Source: Saccharum officinarum | Lineage: Eukaryota > Streptophyta > Magnoliopsida > Poales > Poaceae | DNA: 64,000 nucleotides | NCBI GenBank assembly: GCA_020631735.1 | Contig: CM036160.1 | Location: 8,090,746 to 8,154,745 of the forward strand | Direction of reading: 5' to 3' | Made by a program: the position numbers and the translations under genes | Notes under the pieces: generated by a model | What the model was told of the DNA's origin: nothing | The model's database searches: none | Seen by the model: the letters and a program-made list of their open reading frames with translations, nothing else | Shown here: in pieces, positions 37,613 to 46,949 of the stretch | Layout of the letters: every line of letters begins with the position of its first letter | Numbering within the stretch: the first letter of the stretch is position 1

Positions 37613-38534
37613 AAGATCCTGCAATATATATATGTAGAACAGTTTAGTTTATTGTAAAGTTATGCCTCGTCATCAGGCAAGTTTGTAATAATGTATTGTT
37701 GTGACAATGTAAGCTTGTTTGTGTTTTTGTGGAAAAAAACGTTTAAAGCTTGTATATTGTGCGGAAGATAACTAAGTTAGAACGTATAAGTGTTCTGTTT
37801 TAGTTGTATCAGTTGATAGACGCATCATCCTGTAGAATCCGTACGGCCCCAGCCGGATCTACGGTCCGAGTGTGAGGCGCGGAGCCTGTTCACACGTAAG
37901 AGCACACAGGTCAGACCAGGGAGCGCTCGCCGACCACCTAGAGCGTAGAGAGCGGGTCCCGTGCACGCGTAGGGAGAAGCCAGAGATGGGGCTGGCTCCG
38001 AGAACTCGAGAAAGGATGGTACTCTATCAACTGGTCTTTTATAAAAATATTAATAGAAAGTGATCTTCAGGAAAGCACGTTAGAGTGGTTGGAAGAAATT
38101 GTATTAAATACGAATATTGGAAGTATACTTATCTTTGGATATAAATCTGGTCGGTGGCGATGAAGTTGTCGTAGCGCCTTTCCTTGCGGCGATTATTATT
38201 GCGACGTGGCAGGTGGTCGAGGCAAGAGGCCGTTGTCATAGTTGGAGCATGTTGGTACTGCTCTCCTGCCGCTGAAGCCACCGAGTCCGTCGTTGTCGAG
38301 TTAATTCTCGATATTAATCCCAGCGAGCTCCAGGGCGATGTTAGCGAAGTAGATCGCGAACGAGGGAGATGTCGTTACATGCAGAAAAATCAATCTGTAT
38401 TAGATATTCGAAGAAAAGACTGATCCAATCAACAACGTAGAACGACTCACCCGTTTTTTAGTAGAGAATTAACGAAAAATTCTCATCTGGCTCGCCTGGG
38501 AGTTTGTACGCACACCCCCTACCTGACACGCCAC

Positions 38535-38930
38535 TGTCGACGAAATGTGGTCGGCAGTCCATCGAGGGTATGCCCGTGATGGTGATTTGTCGGTAGACAG
38601 GTGCGCAAGACACGAACCGGATGGTAACAGGACACAAGACACAAGATTTATACAGGTCTAGGCTGTCAGCATGACGTAAAACCCTACATCATGTGCTCTG
38701 TTATATTGTATTGAGTTATGTGGTGTATGACCTGTCCTCTAGGGGATCCTTGCCCCTCCTTATATACTCCGAAGGGATAAGGTTACAAGCAGAATAACCT
38801 ATTTGGTACTATTACAATATCTAGTACAGCCTATAATCTTGTGATGTACGCCTTGATCTTACGGGCCGGGCCACCTCAGACGGTGCGGCCCATGTACCAT
38901 CTTGTGGTACCCGGGGTTTATACCCGCACA
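38535..38930 (-). repeat. LTR1 of the tandem array
   Basis: Plus-strand start TGTCGACGAAATG and end CCCGCACA. On the minus strand a TATATAAGG box lies near 38760. The right flank is GCCTCCACAACGACGGTCGG, which is also the right flank of LTR3 but not of LTR2. LTR1 and LTR3 therefore share their outer junction. Confidence 0.85.
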
Positions 38931-39270
38931 GCCTCCACAACGACGGTCGGACCTCCCTCCTCGACCGGCAACTCCCCTTCTCGGCCGGATCTCCTGCAAC
39001 CTCCCTCCCTGGCCGGCAACTCCCCTCCCCGACCGGCAACTCCCCTCCCGGTGGCACGATCCATGGCCGAGTTTGTCGATGGCCATAGGGAAGAGGATGA
39101 CACGTGGGTCCCACATGTCATAGACTATTAAAATGAATTTAGGTGCCATGTTTTAGGTAGAATTATTGGAGTTGAAAGCAAAATATAGGTAGTATAAAAA
39201 TAAATAGCTACCTAAACAGACATCTAGGTAGTCTGATTTAGGTAGTAGTGTTGGAGATGCTCTAGTGCTT
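38931..39270. other. Segment between LTR1 and internal copy B
   Basis: It begins with the flank shared with LTR3, followed by repeated GGCAACTCCCCT words (38965-39055), then AT-rich sequence with several TAGGTAG words (39150-39245). It joins copy B of the internal region inside the minisatellite-flanking spacer. It is unlike the internal region found elsewhere in the array and may be a filler or a second insertion. Confidence 0.5.
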
Positions 39271-39284
39271 AAAAGCTGGTCCAT

Positions 39285-39597
39285 TGTGGCCGGAGACATG
39301 GTCGAGCTGCGAGAGCTCGGTGATGAGCCTGACAAGGAGGGACGAGAGCTCGGTGAGAAGTCCCCAGCGTGGCCGGAGACGTGGTCGAGCGGCGAGAGCT
39401 CGGCAAGAGCTCGGCGAGGATCGGCGAGAGCTCGACGACGAGCGGCGAGAGCTCGGCGAGAGCTCGGCGACGAGCAGTGAGGGCTCAGCGACGAGCGGCG
39501 AGAGCTCGGTGATGAGTCCCCGGTGTGGCCGGAGACATGGTCGAGCTGTGAGAGCTCGGGCATGAGCCTGGCGAGGAGGGACGAGAGCTCGGTGAAG
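39285..39597. repeat. GAGCTCGGCGA minisatellite, copy B (shortest)
   Basis: Same unit family as copies A and C but only about 310 bases long. Its order of variants matches the last part of copy A almost base for base, including the spacer AGTCCCCAGCGTGGCCGGAG, so the copies differ mainly by deletion or expansion of units. Confidence 0.9.
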
Positions 39598-40111
39598 ATC
39601 CTGCAATATATATATGTAGAACAGTTTAGTTTATTGTAAAGTTATGCCTCGTCATCAGGCAAGTTTATAATAATGTATTATTGTGACAATGTAAGCTTGT
39701 TTGTGTTTTTGTGAAAAAAAACGTTTAAAGCTTGTATATTGTGCGAAAGATAACTAAGTTAGAACGTATAAGTGTTCTATTTTAGTTGTATCAGTTGATA
39801 GACGCATCATCATGTAGAATCCGTACGGCCCTAGCCGAATCTATGGTCCGAGTGCGAGGCGCGGAGCCTGTTCACACGTAAGAGCACACAGGTCAGACCA
39901 GGGAGCGCCCGCCGACCACCCAGAGCGTAGAGAGCGGGTCCCGTGCACGCGTAGGGAGAAGCCGGAGATGGGGCTGGCTCCGAGAACTCGAGAAAGGATG
40001 GTACTCTATCAACTGGTCTTTTATAAAAAATATTAATAGAAAGTGATCTTCAGGTAAGCACGTTAGAGTGGTTGGAAGAAATTGTATTAAATACGAATAT
40101 TGGAAGTATAC

Positions 40112-40372
40112 TTATCTTTGGATATAAATCTGGTCGGTGGCGATGAAGTTGTCGTAGCGCCTTTCCTTGCGGCGATTATTATTGCGACGTGGCAGGTGGT
40201 CGAGGCAAGAGGCCGTTGTCATAGTCAGAGCATGTTGGTACTGCTCTCCTGCCGCTGAAGCCGCCGAGTCCGTCGTTGTCGAGTTAATTCTCGATATTAA
40301 TCCCAGCGAGAGGGCGATGTTAGCGAAGTAGATCGTGAACGAGAGAGATGTCGTTACATGCAAAAAAATCAA
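40112..40372 (-). pseudogene. Conserved gag-like frame next to the primer-binding site (copy B)
   Basis: An 86-residue minus-strand frame contains TTTDSAASAAGEQYQHALT and HLPRRNNNRRKERRYDN. Corresponding sequence lies at about 38134-38360 and 43285-43530, with small indels between copies. The position just inside the 5' LTR and the Ala/Ser-rich then basic composition suggest a decayed gag start, but no gag domain can be shown. It could equally be a leader without coding role. Confidence 0.4.
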
Positions 40373-40514
40373 TCTGTATTAGATATTCAAAGAAAAGACT
40401 GATCCAATCAACAACGTAGAACGACTCACCCAGTTTTTAGTAGAGAAATAATGAAAAAAATCCCATCTAGCTCGCCTAGGAGTCTGTACGCACACCCCCT
40501 ACCTGGCGCGCCAT

Positions 40515-40911
40515 TGTCGATGAAATGTGGTCAGCAGTCTATCGAGGGGTATGCCCGTGATGGTGATTTGTCGGTAGACAGGTGCGCAAGACACGAACCG
40601 GATGGTAACAGGACATAAGACACAAGATTTATACAGGTCCAGGTCGTCAGCATGACGTAAAACCCTACATCCTGTGCTCTGTTATATTGTATTGAGTTAT
40701 GTGGTGTATGACCTGTCCTCTAGGGGATCCTTGCCCCTCCTTATATACTCCGAAGGGACAAGGTTACAAGCAGAATAGCCTATTTGGTACTATTACAATA
40801 TCTAGTACAGCCTATAATCTTATGATGTACGCCTTGATCTTACGGGCCGGGCCACCTCAGACGGTGCGGCCCATGTACCATCTTGTGGTACCGGGGGTTT
40901 ATACCCCCACA
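40515..40911 (-). repeat. LTR2 of the tandem array (shared LTR)
   Basis: Plus-strand start TGTCGATGAAATG, end ACCCCCACA. Its left side is the primer-binding sequence of copy B and its right side is CTAGTCCCCGAGCGCC, the polypurine side of copy C. It is therefore the 3' LTR of one unit and the 5' LTR of the next, the signature of a tandem LTR element produced by unequal recombination. Confidence 0.85.
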
Positions 40912-40913
40912 GC

Positions 40914-41725
40914 TAGTCCCCGAGCGCCATATATTCTGATGCGACACGCCGTCTTGACCTTCTCCGAACAGTGAGGCTTGAGTCCTTGACGTCTTCGACC
41001 AGTCAAAGCGGCATCCGAGCAGTTATTGCAAGCGTTGTTGCCGGAGAAGTAGGTTGTCCGAAGAATGTACGGTGCTCTTGAGAAAAGAAAAAGATTTCTC
41101 CTTCCTGTGATGTGTGCCCACTTGGGTTTCTGTGAAGAAACGTAAGTGTGTCTTGAAGCGTAGCGTCTTTGATCATCAGAGGTGTAGGGGTCAAAAAACA
41201 AGCACATTCACCGCAAGGTGAAGTGTGCCCACTTAGTCCCCGAGCCTGGTAGTAGGTGACGTAGGCACGTGGTGCCAGGGTCTTAAATGAATAGAGCCCA
41301 AAGTCTTTGGAAACTCAATACTGAGATGCACCGGCAGGTGCATCGTACTGATGTAGTCCCCGAGCTTGCTGGAAGGCGAAGTATAATCCTTGTAGCAAGG
41401 TCTAAGAAAATAATGACCTCTCAACTGTATGTGAGTCAAATTTCACATGTAGCCGAGGAAATCAGGCCTCGAGCTGTGGGCCTCAAGCTGTGGTCGGAGA
41501 GTGGTCGAAGCAGTCCCCGAGCACAGCGTGAGACGCGGTCGATGAATCCCCGAGCACTGGTCGGGTGGTCGAAGGCGCAGTCCCCGAGCGCTGGTCGGGT
41601 GGTCGAGGAAGAAGTCCCCGAGCGCTGATCGGGTAGTCGAGGAGACGCACTGGTCGGGTGGTCAAGGAGTATAACGTGCTCAGTGGTCTGAGACAAGATG
41701 TGTTTGGCAGACCAGTCCCCGAGCA
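40914..41725 (-). repeat. Array of CTCGGGGACT words (polypurine-tract-like) in the internal region
   Basis: The minus-strand word GCTCGGGGACT occurs next to LTR2 (40914) and again at about 41237, 41356, 41513, 41580, 41614 and 41714, with a variant at 41547. The first copy is in the polypurine-tract position. The same words recur in copy A at about 36727 and 36828. The intervening spacers have no coding sequence. Confidence 0.75.
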
Positions 41726-42765
41726 CGGCTGGAGGCGTGGTTCGAGCGGCGAGAGCTCGGCGACGAGCGACGAGAGCTCGGCGACGAGTAGCGAGAGCTC
41801 AGCGAGGAGCGGTGACGAGCAGCGAGAGCTCGGCGAGGAGTGGCGAGAGGTCGGCAAGGAGCGGCGAGAGCTCATCGACAAGCGGTGAGAGCTCGGCGAC
41901 GAGCGGCGAGAGCTCGGTGATGAGTCCCCGGTGTGGCCAGAGACATGGTTGAGCTGCGAGAGCTCGGCGATGAGCCTGACGAGGAGGGACGAGAGCTCGG
42001 TGAGGAGTCCTCAGCGTGGCCGGAGACGTGGTCGAGCAGCGAGAGCTCGGCGACGAGCCTGATGAGGAACGATGAAAGCTTAGCGAGAAGTCCCTAGCGT
42101 GGCCGGAGACGTGGTCGAGCGGCGAGAGCTCGGCAAGAGCTCGGCGAGGATCGGCGAGAGCTCGACGACGAGCAGCGAGAGCTCAGCGACGAGAGGCGAG
42201 AGCTCGGCGAGAGCTCGACGACGAGCAGCGAGAGCTCGGTGACGAGCAGCGAGAGCTCGGTGACGAGCGGCGAGAGCTCGGCGAGAGCTCAGCGACGAGC
42301 AGCGAGAGCTCGGCAACGAGCGGTGAGAGCTCGGCGAGAGCTTGGCGACGAGCGGCGAGAGCTCGGTGATGAGTCCCCGGTGTGGCCGGAGACATGGTTG
42401 AGCTGCGAGAGCTCGGCGATGAGCCTGACAAGGAGGGACGAGAGCTCGTTGAGAAGTCCCCAGCGTGGCCGTAGACGTGGTCGAGCGGCGAGAGCTCGGC
42501 AAGAGCTCGGCGAGGATCGGTGAGAGCTCGATGACGAGCGGCGAGAGCTCGGCGACGAGCAGCGAGAGCTCAGCGAGAGCTCGACGAGAGCTCGACGACG
42601 AGCAGCGAGAGCTCGGCGACGAGCGGCGAGAGCTCGACGACGAGCAGTGAGGGCTCGGCGACGAGCGGCGAGAGCTCGGTGATGAGTCCCCGGTGTGGCC
42701 GGAGACATGGTCGAGCTGCGAGAGCTCGGCGATGAGCCTGACGAGGAGGGACAAGAGCTCGGTGA
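41725..42765. repeat. GAGCTCGGCGA minisatellite, copy C (longest)
   Basis: About one kilobase of GAGAGCTCGGCGACGAGC variants with three embedded spacers of the GTGGCCGGAGAC type. It is more expanded than copy B (about 310 bases) and copy A (about 780). Long minus-strand open frames here (up to 224 residues, rich in Ser/Arg/Ala) are a by-product of the repeat and have no start context or domain. Confidence 0.9.
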
Positions 42766-43683
42766 AGATCCTGCAATATATATAGAACAGTTTAGTTTAT
42801 TATAAAGTTATGCCTCATCATTAGACAAGTTTGTAATAATGTATTGTTGTGACAATGTAAGCTTGTTTGTGTTTTTGTGAAAAAAAACGTTTAAAGCTTG
42901 TATATTGTGTGGAAGATAACTAAGTTAGAACGTATAAGTGTTCTGTTTTAGTTGTATCAGTTGATAGTCGCATCATCTTGTAGAATCCGTACGGCCCCAG
43001 CCGGATCTGCGGTTCGAGTGCGAGGCGCGGAGCCTGTTCACACGTAAGAGCACACAGGTCAGACTAGGGAGCGCCCGCCGACCACCCAGAGCGTAGAGAG
43101 CGGGTCCCGTGCACGCGTAGGGAGAAGCCAGAGATGGGGCTGGCTCCGAGAACTCGAGAAAGGATGGTACTCTATTAACTGGTCTTTTATAAAAATATTA
43201 ATAGAAAGTGATCTTCAGGTAAGCACGTTAGAGTGGTTAGAAGAAATTGTATTAAATACGAATATTGGAAGTATACTTATCTTTGGATATAAATCTGGTC
43301 GGTGGCGATAAAGTTGTCGTAGCGCCTTTCCTTACGGCGATTATTATTGCGACGTGGTAGGTGGTTGAGGCAAGAGGCCGTTGTCATAGTTGGATCATGT
43401 TGGTACTGCTCTCCTGCCGCTGAAGCCGTCGAGTCCGTCGTTGTCGAGTTAATTCTCGATATTAATCTCAGCGAGCTCCAGGGCGATGTTAGCGAAGTAG
43501 ATCGCGAACGAGGGAGATGTCGTTACATGCAGAAAAATCAATCTGTATTAGATATTCGAAGAAAAGACTGATCCAATCAACAACGTAGAACGACTCACCC
43601 AGTTTTTAGTAGAGAATTAACGAAAAAATTCCCATCTGGCTCGCCTGGGAGTTTGTACGCATACCCCCTACCTGACACGCCAC

Positions 43684-44080
43684 TGTTGACGAAATGTAGT
43701 CGGCAGTCCATCGAGGGGTATGCGCGTGATGGTGATTTGTCGGTAGACAGGTGCACAAGACATGAACCGGATGGTAACAGGACACAAGACACAAGATTTA
43801 TACAGGTCCAGGCTGTCAGCATGACGTAAAACCATACATCATGTGCTCTGTTATATTGTATTGAGTTATGTGGTGTATGACCTGTCCTCTAGGGGATCCT
43901 TGCCCCTCCTTATATACTCCGAAGGGACAAGGTTACAAGCAGAATAACCTATTTGGTATTATTACAATATCTAGTACAACCTATAATCCTGTGATGTACG
44001 CCTTGATCTTACGGGCTGGGCCATCTCAGACGGTGCGGCCCATGTACCATCTTGTGGTACCCGGGGTTTATACCCCCACA
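43684..44080 (-). repeat. LTR3 of the tandem array
   Basis: Plus-strand start TGTTGACGAAATG, end ACCCCCACA. The left side carries the primer-binding sequence. The right flank GCCTCCACAACGACGGTCGG is shared with LTR1, so it is not a simple target duplication but a longer shared segment (about 40 bases, to CGACCGGC). Confidence 0.85.
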
Positions 44081-44117
44081 GCCTCCACAACGACGGTCGG
44101 ACCTCCCTCCCCGACCG

Positions 44118-44907
44118 GCTACAGTATCAAGTGTTTTTGCTACAGTGTCCGTGTTTTTGTCTTTCTTTTTTTATTTATTTCGGCTGAATCACAGAAAAAT
44201 CATAGTAAATCACAGAAAAATCATAAAATGTGAAATCTAATTTTGTTGCACTCCCCATAAGTAGATCTACATAGTAAACATATAATATAGTATGCTTTAG
44301 TACAAAGTTTTTGTTACGAAGGTTTTGTCTTTTTATTTTTTATTTATTTGGCTGAATCTTTGAAAAATCATAGTAAATCACAGAAAAATCATAAAATAGA
44401 AAATTCAATTTTGTTGGACTTCACATGAGTAGATCTAGATAGTAAACATATAATATGGTATGCTTTAGTACAACAAAATAATTATAGAAGCTGCAGCTAT
44501 GAATTATTGTAATTAATTACAGAAAAACATAGATCTAAAGCTACAACAAAAATTTTGTACTAAAGTATATCATATTATATGTTCACTGTATAGATATGCT
44601 CATGTGGAGTCTAACAAAATTAGATTTTCTATTTTATAATTTTTCTGTAATTTACTATGATTTTTCAAATATTCAGCCAAATAAATAAAAAAGGAAAAGA
44701 CAAAAACTTCATAGCAAAAACTTTGTACTAAAGCATACCATATTATATGTTTACTGTGTAGATCTACTCATGTGGAGTGCAACAAAATTAGATTTTCCAT
44801 TTTATAATTTTTCTGTGATTTATTATGATTTTTCAAAGGTTCAGTGAAATAAATATGAAAAAAACAAAAACGCAGACACTGCATCAAAACCACGGGTTAC
44901 TGTAGCA
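44118..44907. mobile_element. Foldback element with two tandem repeats in each arm
   Basis: The left arm (44118 to about 44500) and right arm (about 44535 to 44907) are imperfect reverse complements. Left GCTACAGTGTCCGTGTTTTT is mirrored by AAAAACGCAGACACTGCAT on the right, and GGCTACAGTA by TACTGTAGCAC at the outer ends. Within each arm a unit of about 175 bases is repeated twice (for example AAATCATAGTAAATCACAG at about 44200 and 44367). No coding sequence is present. It abuts the tri-LTR array flank. The family is uncertain; foldback or Mutator-like is possible. Confidence 0.7.
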
Positions 44908-46789
44908 CACAGTCGTTTACGGTAGCAAAACCGTCTACAAAACCGCTCGAGGGAGGTAAAATGCACGGTTTGAAAAGTTGAGGGAGGTGGTTTGTCCGGT
45001 TTTGAAGTTGAGGGAGGAAAAACGGACTTGGGCGATGGTTGGGGAGGAAAAGTAGATTTTTTCTAAAAGGAAAATGGGCTGCCCTAAAAAAAAATCTTTT
45101 CATATGGGCTTCCAGCGCTCGCCGCCGACCGCATACTCTGCATCGCGCCGTCGCTGGCAATGCTGGCCGGTCACCGCCTCACGGCTCAATGCAAGGTGGC
45201 TCCTCCGGCTCTGAAATTTACTCTTCGAGGGCCCTAGGAGGCGGCGCCGGGGCCGGCGTTGAGCCGAGCAGTTACTGCGGCTAAGCCATTCGACATTTCG
45301 ACTCGGCGGCGGCGGCGGCGGCGACCCCGACTCTTCCGCCGTCTGCTTTGTCCCGATTGCTGTTGCTTCCTCCCGGTGACTAGATCTTTGCCTAACTAGC
45401 TGTCTAGTTCGTTTTTCTCTCTACTGGAGTTTCTGATTATAGATAGGATTGAGCCTTCTAGGTCTAGTTTGCAGTAGTATTTTTTGGTTGTACGGATCCA
45501 GTTAATCGCTGTTGTAAACCTTGGGATTTCGCAACACAAAGATTACATGTGAACTTGTGAAATGCAGGAGGTGCTTCTGCATGATAATCTCAAGTCATTG
45601 TTAAGTCCTGATTTAAAGCGTTAGCACAAACTACACGTCACACTTTATATGGAAATGGAGATTTCTGTTGTTTAGATGCTATCTACTAAAGATTGGATAA
45701 AAGTGTTCTGTACCTTTGCGTCACAATGCTCAATGCTGGCCAGAAGGCCTGAAACAATTATATGTTGGGCTGTTGCCTCATGAAACTTCCCTCACTGGCT
45801 AACTTTAATTTTGAGCTGCAGGTGTTTTCAGAAAATTATGCTTTGTTGATAGTGTCAATTTCACTTCATCGGTTGCTGCTGGATTGCGTTTTCCTCTATT
45901 CTCTAGTGCAGGGTGGTGGATACTGGGTTTACATGAAGCGAGGGATGGGCGCCTGTGGTGGGGCTACTTCCAGCTTCATGATGACAATGTAATGTAAGAA
46001 CCTCCTACGTTGCTAATTTATTCTCTTACTTTTGTAATGAGCCTTATAATGAATGTATAGCTGTGTTTTGTCTTTTGTGTTCTACTGTGGATTAGCTGTT
46101 CCTGTTAGTAACTTACTAGCTTGGAGGAGTGGATTATTTAGCTTTGCCTCACAATTCTCATTGCTAACTAGGAGGCATGCAACAAATTTGTATTGGCTAC
46201 ATCTGTGGTGAATTTATATGTGCCAATTTTTTATTTCTCCAATCAGTCACTGTCCCTGAGTATGTACTTGTTATGAACTTATAGTGTACCTCTACAACTG
46301 TAGATCGAAAGTGTCATTAATTGCCTTGGATCTTTTACCAAAAGCCCTAACCTGTGGATAATTTAAATCGTGCAATTAAGTTAAGCGTTGGGATGGCAAT
46401 GAAGAATGGTAGACTATGTTGTGTGTATGTAATGAACATGTTGTGATGGCAATAGCTGAACCAACGGGCTACCTGTAGACCCATGCCCAAATGTGAGGTA
46501 TGGATTACAGTAGAAGTAGAGTCGCAGCTGCAGTAGTGCATCAATGAACGAAACAAAGCCATCAGCCTGGGTTCTCTTCTCCCACGTTGCGGCCTCCCCA
46601 AGCTCTGATTCTTCCAATCTCAATCCCCTCCTCCCACCATTCCAGTCCTCTACAACTGTATCCCTAGTACTTGTATTTTTTTGTGAAAGTGTTGATTTTG
46701 TGTTTGAGCAATAAAATCGATGCAATAGTGTGTGTGTTGTAATGGTATATCTACCTGAACAAAATGCTGGAGTGTACTCTAGCAGTTTA
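44908..46789. other. Region with a GC-rich CGG tract, possible gene fragment
   Basis: At 44945-45060 the word GAGGGAGG recurs in an AT/GC mixed context. From about 45110 to 45370 the composition becomes GC-rich and includes a (CGG) run at 45303-45320. A plus-strand frame starts at ATG 45191 (MQGGSSGSEIYSSRALGGG) but stops at 45282. CTCCCGGTGACT at about 45375 could be a splice donor. Downstream to 46789 I see no clear exon. It may be the first exon of a decayed or captured gene; no family is recognised. Confidence 0.35.
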
Positions 46790-46949
46790 ACCACACTGGT
46801 AGCTGAAAGAAGGGAGGAATCATTGACACTGACATTCATAAAGACAGTACAGAATACAGGTATATATGAAGCAAGCCTAGTTCTACACTTTTCCAAATAA
46901 CTTATCCTACTCCATGACAAGCACATCATACATTATTTTATCAACAATT

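Larger units (their letters stand above)
36702..44080 (-). mobile_element. Three-LTR tandem array of a non-autonomous LTR retroelement
   Basis: Three LTRs of about 397 bp (38535-38930, 40515-40911, 43684-44080) lie in one orientation. To the left of each is the same sequence, which on the minus strand reads TGGCGTGTCAGGTAGGGGG or TGGCGCGCCAGGTAGGGGG, the position and form of a primer-binding site, so the element reads right to left. Between LTR2 and LTR3 is a full internal region (2772 bp). LTR2 serves as 3' LTR of that copy and, through the binding site on its left, as 5' LTR of the next. No protease, RT or integrase motif exists. The internal region carries the GAGCTC minisatellite and a conserved frame near the binding site. 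The left copy is cut by a copia LTR at 36701. Confidence 0.8.

Noticed and set aside
42080..42754. Long minus-strand open frame (224 residues, Ser/Arg/Ala repeats) as a gene
   Set aside because: It is produced by an 18-base minisatellite without stop words; other frames on both strands are equally open, and no start context or domain exists.
36700..44000. CRISPR-like array because of regular repeats
   Set aside because: Plant nuclear sequence; units are a contiguous minisatellite without unique spacers of constant length.
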